The notes under the pieces: generated by a model
The model's input: the letters and a program-made list of their open reading frames with translations, nothing else
Told to the model about the DNA's origin: nothing
Databases searched by the model: none
Made by a program: the position numbers and the translations under genes
DNA from: Anaerotignum sp. MB30-C6
Lineage (GTDB): Bacteria; Bacillota; Clostridia; Lachnospirales; Anaerotignaceae
Direction of reading: 5' to 3'
NCBI RefSeq assembly: GCF_030908465.1
Contig: NZ_CP133078.1
Location: 1,798,001 to 1,862,000 of the forward strand
DNA: 64,000 nucleotides
Part shown: positions 51,380 to 60,088 of the stretch, one piece after another
Numbering within the stretch: the stretch's first letter is position 1
Layout: each line of letters opens with the position of its first letter

Positions 51380-51410
51380 ATTTTAAAGTATACCACAGTG
51401 TGAGAGTCAA
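51380..51410 (-). promoter_or_regulatory. MerR-type promoter of the second merR gene
   Basis: Minus strand TTGACT (51405-51410), 19-bp spacer, TAAAAT (51380-51385). The spacer contains CACACTGTG, an operator-like inverted repeat. Confidence 0.7.
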
Positions 51411-51756
51411 TAGGTTTTCTTGTTTTTTTTTCAAGTTATTTCAAACAATTCCCAGGGTACGTGAAACTTAGTTTTTGTTACACAAAGAAACGAAACATTG
51501 GTGCAAGGTTATTAGGAAGCTTGACCTTTAATTACCGATTACTTTTCTGAAAGTCTTTGTCGCCCTTCTTTCCATCCTAACAACGTTTCACATATACTTT
51601 TGCAAGTACATTCCTTTTAGACTTGCTTTAACACACCACTGAATGTATTCACAGGTCACCTCCTGTGAAGGTTTTTCGCCCGATTTAGTTAGAAAATATG
51701 CTCAGTATTTTTGAGAAAAGAAAATTCAGAAGTTTTGTTTTGCTGTTGTAACAACA

Positions 51757-51785
51757 GGCATTTTCTAAGGTTTATGTCATATAAT
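51757..51785 (+). promoter_or_regulatory. Candidate sporulation sigma-E promoter of the csp-sleC operon
   Basis: GGCATTTT (51757-51764), 13-bp spacer, CATATAAT (51778-51785). Each element matches the sigma-E consensus (GKCATATT, CATACAMT) at seven of eight positions. It is about 105 bp before the first csp start. The earlier part of the 51411-51756 gap has no gene. Confidence 0.6.
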
Positions 51786-51889
51786 GTATGAATATGATTG
51801 GGTGGTGATATGGCTATCATTCATGCCCTACGAATAGATTCCCAAAGGACTATCAACACTGATTTATCACGTAAAATGGGGTGAAATCT

Positions 51890-53659
51890 ATGCCTAAAAA
51901 AAGCAACCATATCGCTAATTCTCTTCAGTACGATTTATTTGCCAAGGAAATGTCAGAAAAGGTTAGTCTCTTTGACATGATAGACCCATGCATAAATGAA
52001 ATAGAGGTTATTGCCAAATTTAATGGAGATATTATGAAGATTGCAAGAGAGCTAGATGCCGAAGCGGAAGTTATCTATGAAAACTATGCAATCATAACCA
52101 TAGATAAATCCAAACTTGGCAGATTAAACTCATACACTGAAATTGAGCATTTGGAACTGCCAAAAAATCTATACGTTAAAGGTCCACATAACCTTACTTC
52201 ATCCTGTATTACTTCTGTGCAAAGAAGTACAGGATTTAATTTAAGTGGTAAAGATGTAATCGTAGCAATCATCGACTCAGGTATAGATTATATGCATCCA
52301 GATTTCCAAAATAACGACGGAACCAGCAGAATTCTCTTTATTTGGGATCAAACACTAACGGGCACGCCCCCCTCTGGGTTTTATAGTGGTGCTGAATATA
52401 ATAATGAGCAAATCAACAATGCTATTGAAAGTCCCAACCCCTATCAAGTTGTTCCAAGCATGGATACCAATGGGCATGGAACGGCTGTTGCAGGCATTGC
52501 TGCTGGAAACGGAAGGTCAAGCGATGGGGTAAACTTAGGGGTTGCCCCTCAGGCGGATATCATTGCAGTAAAAGTTGGTTATAAGGGGTATGAGTCATTT
52601 GCAAGATCCACGGAGCTAATGAGAGCTTTAAAATATGTCATTGATCAAGCAAAGAAGTTTTTAAAGCCCATTTGTATTAACATGAGTTTTGGCATGAACA
52701 ACGGCTCTCATAAAGGAGACTCCCTATTTGAGACTTTTATTTCCGAAATTTCTGCGGAGTGGAAAACATCAATTGCCGTACCCACCGGCAACGAAGGTGC
52801 CGCTGGGCATCATTATAGTGGTAAAATAGATACCAACCAAGTGAAAGAGATTGAATTTTTCACAGCACCAGGCATAGATAGTTATTACTTATCCCTTTGG
52901 AAAAACTTTGCAGACAGCTTTGACGTCGAGTTGATTTTTGCAGACGGAAGTTCCACCGGTGTCATCGGTATCGAAAACCAGACAAAAACAGTTCGTAGGC
53001 CTAATGCAGTTGTAAATGTTTTTTATGGCCAGCCAACCCACTATTCTGGGGCACAAGAAATTTTTGTGGTTGTAAATTCTATCAATGCCCCACTAAAGGC
53101 TGGGATTACCAAATTAAGGCTGATATCCCAAACAATTGTAGATGGCCACTTTGATATTTGGCTCCCTACTCTTGAAGAAGTGACCGATCAAACCTTTTTC
53201 ACAGAACCCTCAATTTATAACACTTTAACCATACCAAGCACAGCTGCCAAGGTAATAAGGGTTGCAGGTTATAATGATCGTGTAGGAAACATAGCGGTAT
53301 TTTCTGGAAGAGGCGGCCTAATGTCCGACCAAATTATTCCTGATCTTGCTGCACCTGCAGTAGATATATTAACTACAAAAACCGGCGGTGGTTATGATAC
53401 GTTTACCGGTACCAGCGTTGCCGCCCCCTTTGTTACGGGTTCTGCGGCTTTAATGATGGAATGGGGTATTGTGAATAATAATGACCCCTTTCTTTATGGG
53501 GAACGAGTTAGAGCATTTTTAAGGTTAGGTGCAACAAGAAGAACGGACGTTATCTATCCCAATTCATCTTTTGGCTATGGAACACTTTGTTTGGAGAACA
53601 CAATGAACTACTTAGTAGAGTATAGATTAGGAGCGGATTATTTTTGGCTACAGATATGA
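51890..53659 (+). CDS. Csp-type subtilisin-like germination protease, first copy
   Basis: A 589-residue S8 serine protease with an N-terminal prodomain (about 1-100). The catalytic triad is intact: Asp129 in IDSGID, His196 in NGHGTAV and the Ser in FTGTSVAAPFV near residue 500. A jellyroll-like insert (about 290-430) sits before the Ser, as in clostridial Csp proteins. It lacks a signal peptide, so it is expected to be packaged in the spore by the mother cell. GGGGTG precedes ATG 51890; the GTG at 51881 lies in that site. Its substrate is probably pro-SleC, encoded downstream. Confidence 0.88.
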   Translation: MPKKSNHIANSLQYDLFAKEMSEKVSLFDMIDPCINEIEVIAKFNGDIMKIARELDAEAEVIYENYAIITIDKSKLGRLNSYTEIEHLELPKNLYVKGPHNLTSSCITSVQRSTGFNLSGKDVIVAIIDSGIDYMHPDFQNNDGTSRILFIWDQTLTGTPPSGFYSGAEYNNEQINNAIESPNPYQVVPSMDTNGHGTAVAGIAAGNGRSSDGVNLGVAPQADIIAVKVGYKGYESFARSTELMRALKYVIDQAKKFLKPICINMSFGMNNGSHKGDSLFETFISEISAEWKTSIAVPTGNEGAAGHHYSGKIDTNQVKEIEFFTAPGIDSYYLSLWKNFADSFDVELIFADGSSTGVIGIENQTKTVRRPNAVVNVFYGQPTHYSGAQEIFVVVNSINAPLKAGITKLRLISQTIVDGHFDIWLPTLEEVTDQTFFTEPSIYNTLTIPSTAAKVIRVAGYNDRVGNIAVFSGRGGLMSDQIIPDLAAPAVDILTTKTGGGYDTFTGTSVAAPFVTGSAALMMEWGIVNNNDPFLYGERVRAFLRLGATRRTDVIYPNSSFGYGTLCLENTMNYLVEYRLGADYFWLQI

Positions 53660-55380
53660 ATATAAATGAAAATGACCTGCCGTTGGAAGAATTTGTTAAG
53701 TTGCCCACAACTGTTGATTTTAATGTTATCAATACAGACCGCTTTAAGCAATTTATTGCAGATAAACCGTACATAAAGTTAGGGACAGAACTAGCAAACG
53801 AGTTGGTGATTGCGTATACAAATAAAGACAATATCCCCAAATTATTTGAAGAGTTAGGAAACGACTTTAATGAGTTCTTTCCTAAGATTATGTCTCCTTT
53901 GGACAGTCAAAGCAATGAAGATAGCGGTATTTCACAGATTTTGTCACAGCCTTATTTAAATCTTTCGGGAAGGGGTGTAATCATCGGCTTTATTGATACT
54001 GGCATTGATTACACCCAAGAGGCTTTTAAGTTTGAAGATGGCACCTCGAAAATCCTCTATCTTTGGGATCAAACCATTGAAGGAAATAGGCCAGATTATC
54101 TATACTTTGGTTCCGTTTATACCCAAGAGGATATTAATAATGCATTGAATTCCCAAGACCCATACTCTATCGTCCCCTCTAGAGATATCGAGGGCCATGG
54201 AACGTTTCTTGCATCCGTTGCAGCCAGCAATGAACGAGGTGAGTATATTGGAGCTGCTCCAAAGGCATATATCATGTCTGTGAAACTGCGTCGTGCCAGA
54301 GAGTATTATATCGACAAGTTTCTACTACCTATGGCGAATCCAAACCTTTATGAGTCCACCGATTATCTTTTAGGCATTAAATATATATTAGACCGTGCGG
54401 AAGAACTGAATATGCCAGTGGTTATCTGTATCGCTATGGGTTCTAATACAAGTGGGCATGATGGAAATACCCTGTTCGAAGATTATATTTCTTTCGTATC
54501 CCAAAGGGCTGGATATGTGTTTGTTGCTGCAGCTGGTAATGAAAGTAATCAAAGGCATCATACCCAAGGGAAAATTCAGAGGACAGGAAGTACAGAAACC
54601 TTTAGCATAAATGTAGGGCGACAAGACACCTCCTTTACCGTCTCCATTTATGGCCCTGGGTTCGACAAGGTTTCTGTAAGTATAACTTCCCCTACAGGAG
54701 AGGTAATTGCAAGAATCCCTTTTCGATCAGGTTTGAAATATTCAGAAAGTTTACTCTTTGAGCGTACAACAATCTCGATTGAATACTTTAAAACCATAAA
54801 TAATATTATTTTTATTGGTTTTCGTGATACCACACAAGGCATCTGGGATATTACCCTTTTTGGAGATTTTATAATAAGCGGAGAATTTTTCGTTTGGCTT
54901 CCGATCCGAGGGCAGGTCAGTGAATTAGTTGAGTTATTAAAACCTGTACCCGAATACACCATCGTTTATCCTGCAACTGCCCTAAGGAGTATTACTTGTG
55001 GGGCATACAATAGCAACGATAATAGCCTTTATGTTTCTTCTTCCTGGGGACCAACAAGGTTGCCACGCATTGCACCGGATTTGGTAGCTCCCGGAGTTAA
55101 TGTTAAGGGGATTTATCCAACTGGATATGGCACAAAAACGGGTACCAGCGTATCCGCTGCCATTACCGCTGGTGCGGCGGCATTGATACTTGAATGGGGC
55201 ATCGTTCGTGGGTATATGCCTTCAATGGATGGTGATTTGGTGCGAACATTTTTAATAAGTGGATGTGCTAGAGAGGAAAATATGGTATATCCTAATACAA
55301 AATGGGGATATGGAAGACTTGATTTGTTTGGAAGTTTTTCTATCATCAAGGAATCTATTATCAATTATTATTTATCATAA
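53644..55380 (+). CDS. Csp-type subtilisin-like germination protease, second copy
   Basis: A 578-residue S8 protease paralogous to its neighbour. The triad is Asp118 (IDTGID), His185 (EGHGTFL) and the Ser in KTGTSVSAAI near residue 505. I favour TTG 53644, with AGGAG 10 nt upstream; an ATG at 53656 overlaps the upstream stop as ATGA. The upstream overlap shows translational coupling. Neither Csp copy looks like the inactive CspC pseudoprotease known from C. difficile. Confidence 0.88.
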   Translation: MATDMNINENDLPLEEFVKLPTTVDFNVINTDRFKQFIADKPYIKLGTELANELVIAYTNKDNIPKLFEELGNDFNEFFPKIMSPLDSQSNEDSGISQILSQPYLNLSGRGVIIGFIDTGIDYTQEAFKFEDGTSKILYLWDQTIEGNRPDYLYFGSVYTQEDINNALNSQDPYSIVPSRDIEGHGTFLASVAASNERGEYIGAAPKAYIMSVKLRRAREYYIDKFLLPMANPNLYESTDYLLGIKYILDRAEELNMPVVICIAMGSNTSGHDGNTLFEDYISFVSQRAGYVFVAAAGNESNQRHHTQGKIQRTGSTETFSINVGRQDTSFTVSIYGPGFDKVSVSITSPTGEVIARIPFRSGLKYSESLLFERTTISIEYFKTINNIIFIGFRDTTQGIWDITLFGDFIISGEFFVWLPIRGQVSELVELLKPVPEYTIVYPATALRSITCGAYNSNDNSLYVSSSWGPTRLPRIAPDLVAPGVNVKGIYPTGYGTKTGTSVSAAITAGAAALILEWGIVRGYMPSMDGDLVRTFLISGCAREENMVYPNTKWGYGRLDLFGSFSIIKESIINYYLS

Positions 55381-55401
55381 ATAATTTTAAGGAGGTTAAA
55401 T

Positions 55402-56643
55402 ATGTCAGGCAGTAGAATTTTCTTACGTTCAAATTACTTAGGAGGAACAGGATTATTTCGAATTAACACTTACCTTACAAATATAGGAAGACCAGCTGAG
55501 GGAGCCACAGTAAGTATTATAGACCCTGATAGTAATTCAGTGATTGAGGAAACAAAAACTGATGCATTAGGGGAAATTCCACCTGTACCCCTAAATGCTC
55601 CGCCCATTGAATATTCTATGGAAAGCGATATGCCACGACCCTTTAATCAATATAATGTTAAGGTAACCTTGCCAGGTTACGACGATGCTAGTATCACCAA
55701 TGTACAAATTTATCCGTCTACCACCGCAGTACAAGAAGTTTCCTTAACACCAAAGTTTGAAGATATCGATATTCCCTACCCCGTATTATTCGGTGATTTT
55801 CCACCCAAAATACCAGAAGCAGAAGTGAAAAAACTCCCCTTTCCAAGCAATCAGGTGGTGCTTCCTCAACCCGTGGTGCCAAGCATTATCGTTGTCCATG
55901 CCGGTGTCCCCGAGGATACGTCTGCTCCTAATTATACCGTTGGCTTTAAAGATTATATAAAAAATGTTGCCAGTAGCGAAATCTATGCTACATGGCCAAG
56001 GGAATCACTAAAAGCAAATATCCATGCAATGCTTTCATTTACGCTAAATAGAGTTTATACGGAATGGTACCGAGGGAAAGGGTTTAATTTTACCATAACA
56101 AACTCTACAGCATTTGATCAAGCATTCACCTTTGGAAGAAATATTTTTCAGGAAGTATCTGACGTAGTAGATGAAATTTTTACAACTTATATTACAAGAC
56201 CAGATATTAGACAGCCCTTGTTTACACAATATAGTGATGGCAGAAGAGTAGTACGGGAAGGTTGGCTTAGTCAATGGGGCTCAAAAGATTTGGCAGACCA
56301 GGGCTATACTGCCCTCCAAATTTTAAAAAATTACTACGGGGACGATATTCTATTAAAGCAAGCAGAAAAAGTAGAAGGAATACCCTTATCTTTCCCTGGT
56401 ACACCCCTTGTAATTGGATCAACGGGTGATAGCGTGAGGATGATACAGGAACAATTGAATGCAATTTCTAACAATTATCCTCTTATTCCTAAGGTGATTG
56501 AAGATGGAAGCTACGGTGAGGCAACAGCCGAATCCGTAAAAGTTTTTCAGCAAATTTTTAAGCTTCCGCAAACGGGAGAAGTGAATTTCCCAACTTGGTA
56601 TAAAATATCTGATGTTTATGTAGCCGTTCAAAAGCTTGCCTAA
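55402..56643 (+). CDS. sleC: Spore cortex-lytic pro-enzyme SleC
   Basis: A 413-residue SleC-like protein. An N-terminal proregion (about 1-130, with a carboxypeptidase-regulatory/beta-sandwich look) precedes the SpoIID-like lytic domain (about 180-310, FTLNRVYTEWYRGKGFNFT). A peptidoglycan-binding domain lies at about 330-400 (GDSVRMIQEQLN, DGSYGEATAESVKVFQ). It degrades cortex peptidoglycan after Csp proteases remove the propeptide, releasing spore dormancy. AAGGAGG precedes ATG 55402, 21 nt after the second csp. This is a compact csp-csp-sleC germination operon. Confidence 0.92.
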   Translation: MSGSRIFLRSNYLGGTGLFRINTYLTNIGRPAEGATVSIIDPDSNSVIEETKTDALGEIPPVPLNAPPIEYSMESDMPRPFNQYNVKVTLPGYDDASITNVQIYPSTTAVQEVSLTPKFEDIDIPYPVLFGDFPPKIPEAEVKKLPFPSNQVVLPQPVVPSIIVVHAGVPEDTSAPNYTVGFKDYIKNVASSEIYATWPRESLKANIHAMLSFTLNRVYTEWYRGKGFNFTITNSTAFDQAFTFGRNIFQEVSDVVDEIFTTYITRPDIRQPLFTQYSDGRRVVREGWLSQWGSKDLADQGYTALQILKNYYGDDILLKQAEKVEGIPLSFPGTPLVIGSTGDSVRMIQEQLNAISNNYPLIPKVIEDGSYGEATAESVKVFQQIFKLPQTGEVNFPTWYKISDVYVAVQKLA

Positions 56644-56758
56644 GAGGAGTTTACTCATCAATTGAGTGAGGGTTCTTTTTCACAAGTTGAACGGTATGAT
56701 TTCCAGGGTCTTCTGTTTTAACTCATGACATAGATAGAGTATTCCTATTAAAAAGTGA

Positions 56759-56785
56759 CGTCATTCAGCCAAAGGCTGAATGACG
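56759..56785. repeat. Perfect 12-bp-arm hairpin downstream of sleC
   Basis: CGTCATTCAGCC-AAA-GGCTGAATGACG. On the minus strand it is followed after a few bases by TTTTT, so it may be a minus-strand terminator, but the nearest minus-strand gene ends 600 bp away. The region 56786-57380 has no intact gene; a short hydrophobic frame near 57120-57200 (minus strand) has no start site and may be a relic. Confidence 0.5.
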
Positions 56786-57380
56786 CTACATATTACTTAT
56801 TATCTATTGTTGTAACTAGCCTAAAAGTGACTAAAAAGTGTTAGTTGCCAATTGGTTCTCCCACAATGTCTTTGCCTCATCAGCAATAACTTTTCTAGTT
56901 CACGATACTTAGAATTTCTCAATTTATCAACACCTTATTGTCTCGTCTTGCCTTATCCACAATGCCCCTAAGTCGTTGGTAACTTACAGTGGTTTATGCC
57001 ACTTAGTATGAGTCTTTCATCTTCTGCTCTTTTCTAATTTGTTTCATTACTTTCTCTTCCCTGAACTAATTCTTTACGACCTTCTGCATTTTAGGATTAA
57101 AAGAGTACATTCTATAATTAGTAAAACAAATGGCAGATAAATTAGCCAAGGCATGGTATTTATAATACCAGCAATCAAAATCATAAATATGGGTACTACA
57201 TATTACGTGGATGATGCCATAAGTCACTTTCAACTTTCCACCATGTATGGGATAGAACCTCTAACAAAACAGAGTCCATGACACTTTGTAGGGTATTTTT
57301 TCCAGCCTGCTATTGGATGATGTAAACTTTGCCAGCTTTCATTTCTATTAGTTTAATGGCATCAACAATAGCCGTAATCT

Positions 57381-57815
57381 CTATTTTATAAAAGTCATAG
57401 GAGTGTATCTCAAACCGTCTGTAAGCTGTTCATCGCTATCAGGAACAAATCCTAATTTTTTATAAACTTCAACAGCATAGGGCGATGAATTAACTGTTAT
57501 TTTTTCTCCAGAGATTTTTTTAACTATCGTTTCAAACAGTTTTCTACCTATACCACGCCTATGATATCTTCCGTCAACAAAAAACAAAGAGATGTGCTTA
57601 CCATTATTCCTAGTTGCAATCACCCCCACTATTTCCTCCCCATCAAATGCACCATGGAGTTCTAGTCCGTCTATACACTCTTTGCTGTTAATGAAATCTG
57701 TAAATGTCTTTATTCCCTGCTCTGAATATTCAGGTGCTTCGTACTGCATAAAAACAGATAAAACAAGGCGTAATGCTTTTTCACGGTTCTCAAGGTCAAC
57801 TTTTCTAAAGATCAT
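57381..57815 (-). CDS. GNAT-family acetyltransferase
   Basis: A 144-residue N-acetyltransferase. The acetyl-CoA pyrophosphate loop is RRGIGRKLFE, preceded by ISLFFVDGRYH, and the C-terminal NSSPYAVEVYKKLGFVPDSDE is typical. The substrate is unknown. AAGGG lies before ATG 57815; the ATG at 57839 is less likely. Confidence 0.88.
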   Translation of the reverse strand: MIFRKVDLENREKALRLVLSVFMQYEAPEYSEQGIKTFTDFINSKECIDGLELHGAFDGEEIVGVIATRNNGKHISLFFVDGRYHRRGIGRKLFETIVKKISGEKITVNSSPYAVEVYKKLGFVPDSDEQLTDGLRYTPMTFIK

Positions 57816-58161
57816 TCTTTTTCCCTTCTTTCCATTCATGAAAACTAAGTTAACTGTCCTGTCTTTTATACCGATTACGAATGAAATCTATTTTTCTTTG
57901 CCTTCAAAATTTTCTTCTATCTGAACCAAATTCCGTACCAAACATCATACATACTTATCTTGAGTATATCCAAATTTTAGTTCTGTTGCAATTAGATTCT
58001 TATTTTTTATTTTAGATTTTTATTTATCAGCAGAGGAGATTTATCCCTGTTCCTTTTGTTAAAAATTTGCAAATGTTAATGCATAAAAATGTTGAACAAT
58101 GTATCGTTATGTGGCTTCGAAAATGGTATTACCGAAAGACTAAATTTATGAAGGAAATTCC

Positions 58162-58227
58162 TTGACAAAGTGCTATGCCCAGCAATATAATTAACACTGT
58201 AAATAATAATAACGGTGTTAATTATAT
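58162..58227 (+). promoter_or_regulatory. Promoter and TetR operator of the FMN-binding/flavodoxin operon
   Basis: TTGACA (58162-58167) and TATAAT (58186-58191), 18-bp spacing. ATATAATTAACAC (58185-58197) and GTGTTAATTATAT (58215-58227) are perfect 13-bp inverted arms 17 bp apart. The left arm covers the -10 box, so TetR binding would block initiation. The upstream gap (57816-58160) shows no gene. Confidence 0.85.
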
Positions 58228-58241
58228 TGAGGTGAATATAT

Positions 58242-58880
58242 TTGAGTCATAAAGAACGCAGGCATAAGGAACGGGAAGATATGAAACAAATGATTGCAGA
58301 TGCCGCAGTTGACCTAATCATAAAAGATGGATATGAAAATATGTCCATCCGAAAAATTGCGAACATTATTGAATATTCTCCCACTACCATCTACAATTAC
58401 TACCCCGATAAAGCAGCTATCATATCTTACATGGTAGAGGGTGTACAAAATAAAATCGTTGCTGAATGCAAAAGAATCATTACAGAAAACAGCAGTCTAA
58501 GTGCTGACAAGGTTCTGATACTGTGCATAAATGCGTATCTGCAATGTATTGTGAAAGAGCCCCAAATGGGAAAAGCTATCCTTTTAAGCGGCGCTGTATT
58601 GTTTACTGAAGAAGACAATGATGAAGATATGATCGATTCTGGCAAAGCACTCATGTCCAGCTTACTACAGAAAGGTGAAGCCCAGGGTATGTTTCGAAAA
58701 TTGGACGAAAACATAACTCTTATCATTTTGACATCATTACTCGGTTTCGCCCTAAGTTCCATCGAAAACCAGTTATATGCCTTAGATGATTATGACCATC
58801 TAGTCTCTGTATTCTCTGATATGATTCTTCGTGGAATACTCAACAATGATTTTTTTAATGGAAGGGTAGAATGCTTATGA
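58242..58880 (+). CDS. TetR-family regulator of FMN-binding/flavodoxin genes
   Basis: A 212-residue TetR protein. The HTH spans about 20-65 (SIRKIANIIEYSPTTIYNYYPDK), with the usual C-terminal helical ligand domain. The start is TTG 58242, with GAGGTG 8 nt upstream. It is the first gene of a three-gene operon and its operator overlaps its own promoter, so it is an autorepressor. The inducing ligand is unknown. Confidence 0.9.
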   Translation: MSHKERRHKEREDMKQMIADAAVDLIIKDGYENMSIRKIANIIEYSPTTIYNYYPDKAAIISYMVEGVQNKIVAECKRIITENSSLSADKVLILCINAYLQCIVKEPQMGKAILLSGAVLFTEEDNDEDMIDSGKALMSSLLQKGEAQGMFRKLDENITLIILTSLLGFALSSIENQLYALDDYDHLVSVFSDMILRGILNNDFFNGRVECL

Positions 58881-59269
58881 AAAAGAATAAGAAAACATTT
58901 ATTGCAACCCTAATTATCCTTGTGTGTGTCCTTTTTGCCGCCTGCTTTTTGGTAAACAAACCTGAAACTCAACAAATAAATTCAATAGATGTAAGTCTTA
59001 TTGAAGATGGTGTTTATACTGGCGAATGCGATAATAAGTTGGTGAAAGCTGGTGTGGAGGTTCAAGTTGAAGATGGAAGAATAACAAATATTAAAATCCT
59101 AGAACATGAAAATGGGTTGGGCTCAAAGGCGGAGACCATTGTTAATCGGGTTATACAAGGTCAAACGTTGAACGTGGATGCTGTTACTGGGGCTACATAT
59201 AGTAGTAATACAATACTTAAAGCTATTGAAAATGCCTTACACCAAGGTGAAAAGGAGGTAAACTTATGA
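58877..59269 (+). CDS. FMN-binding domain membrane-anchored protein
   Basis: About 130 residues, with an N-terminal TM anchor (about 6-27) and an FMN_bind domain. The flavinylation motif is VDAVTGATYSS, whose threonine would accept FMN covalently (as in RnfG/NqrC), with GLGSKAE upstream. ATG 58877 overlaps the tetR stop as ATGA; ATG 58871 is possible. It lies next to a flavodoxin gene, and the pair could form an extracytoplasmic-to-cytoplasmic flavin electron path. Covalent FMN would need an ApbE, which is not in the window. Confidence 0.85.
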   Translation: MKKNKKTFIATLIILVCVLFAACFLVNKPETQQINSIDVSLIEDGVYTGECDNKLVKAGVEVQVEDGRITNIKILEHENGLGSKAETIVNRVIQGQTLNVDAVTGATYSSNTILKAIENALHQGEKEVNL

Positions 59270-59811
59270 AAAAGATAGTGGTTGTATATCAATCTAAGTA
59301 TGGAGCAACAAAGAAATATGCGGAGTGGATTTCTGGTGAATTATCCTGTGATTTGTTTGAGCGTAAAAACGTAAAGGTATCTGATTTGAAAACATATGAT
59401 ACCATTATCTATGGCGGTGGCTTGTATGCTGTTGGTGTAAGCGGAATTGACATCATAACAAAGAATTTTCCTGAACTTAGCAATAAAAATTTGATCGTAT
59501 TTACTTGCGGCCTAGCGGACCCTATGAGTAAAGAAAATACCGATGACATTAAGGAAAATCTTAGCAAAGTATTTACAACACAAATGCAAAATAAGATAAA
59601 ATTATTCCATTTACGTGGTGCGATAAATTACGCTAAAATGGGCATTATTCATAAAGCAATGATGTCTTCCATGTATAAAAGGATAAACAAAAAAGATTAT
59701 GATTCCTTGGGTAATGAAGATAAGGAGTTTTTATCTACCTATGGTAAAGCAGTTGACTTTACAGACAAATCGGCAATATTGCCCATTGTTCAATATGTTC
59801 GAGAACTATAA
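59266..59811 (+). CDS. Flavodoxin-domain protein (HemG-like)
   Basis: A 181-residue flavodoxin. VVYQSKYGATKKYAEWI is the phosphate-binding loop for FMN, IIYGGGLYAVGVSG and VFTCGLADP follow. The length and tail resemble the flavodoxin-type protoporphyrinogen oxidase family, but haem synthesis is not implied. The start overlaps the FMN-binding gene stop as ATGA. Third gene of the TetR-controlled operon. Confidence 0.88.
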   Translation: MKKIVVVYQSKYGATKKYAEWISGELSCDLFERKNVKVSDLKTYDTIIYGGGLYAVGVSGIDIITKNFPELSNKNLIVFTCGLADPMSKENTDDIKENLSKVFTTQMQNKIKLFHLRGAINYAKMGIIHKAMMSSMYKRINKKDYDSLGNEDKEFLSTYGKAVDFTDKSAILPIVQYVREL

Positions 59812-59829
59812 TCACATACATCTTATTTG

Positions 59830-59874
59830 AGCAGTCCCCATGAAGCTGATTTCCGGACTGCTATCTTTTTTTTT
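59830..59874 (+). terminator. Terminator of the tetR-FMN-flavodoxin operon
   Basis: AGCAGTCC/GGACTGCT stem followed by a run of nine T, 19 nt after the flavodoxin stop. Confidence 0.9.
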
Positions 59875-59945
59875 GCCCTATTCGGGCCTTAGTCCCTTGG
59901 GAAATAAAAAATCTTGTAGTAGAATACTTCTTGCTTGAACGACAA

Positions 59946-59977
59946 ACGACATCATTATTAGTCAATAATGATGTCGT
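59946..59977. repeat. Perfect 14-bp-arm inverted repeat downstream of rsgA
   Basis: ACGACATCATTATT-AGTC-AATAATGATGTCGT. No T run on either strand. It lies between two converging operons. Confidence 0.6.
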
Positions 59978-60088
59978 GAAGGTTAATATTTTTTGACGGG
60001 GATAATCTGTTACTTCCCCATCATAACATTATAAAATATGAAATCCTTTATCATAAAGGCGTCCGCCACCTTATTTTTTGGACTTTCC

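Noticed and set aside
56786..57380. Possible gene relics, including a hydrophobic segment near 57120-57200
   Set aside because: Several stops in every frame and no start site; too degraded to call a pseudogene of any family.
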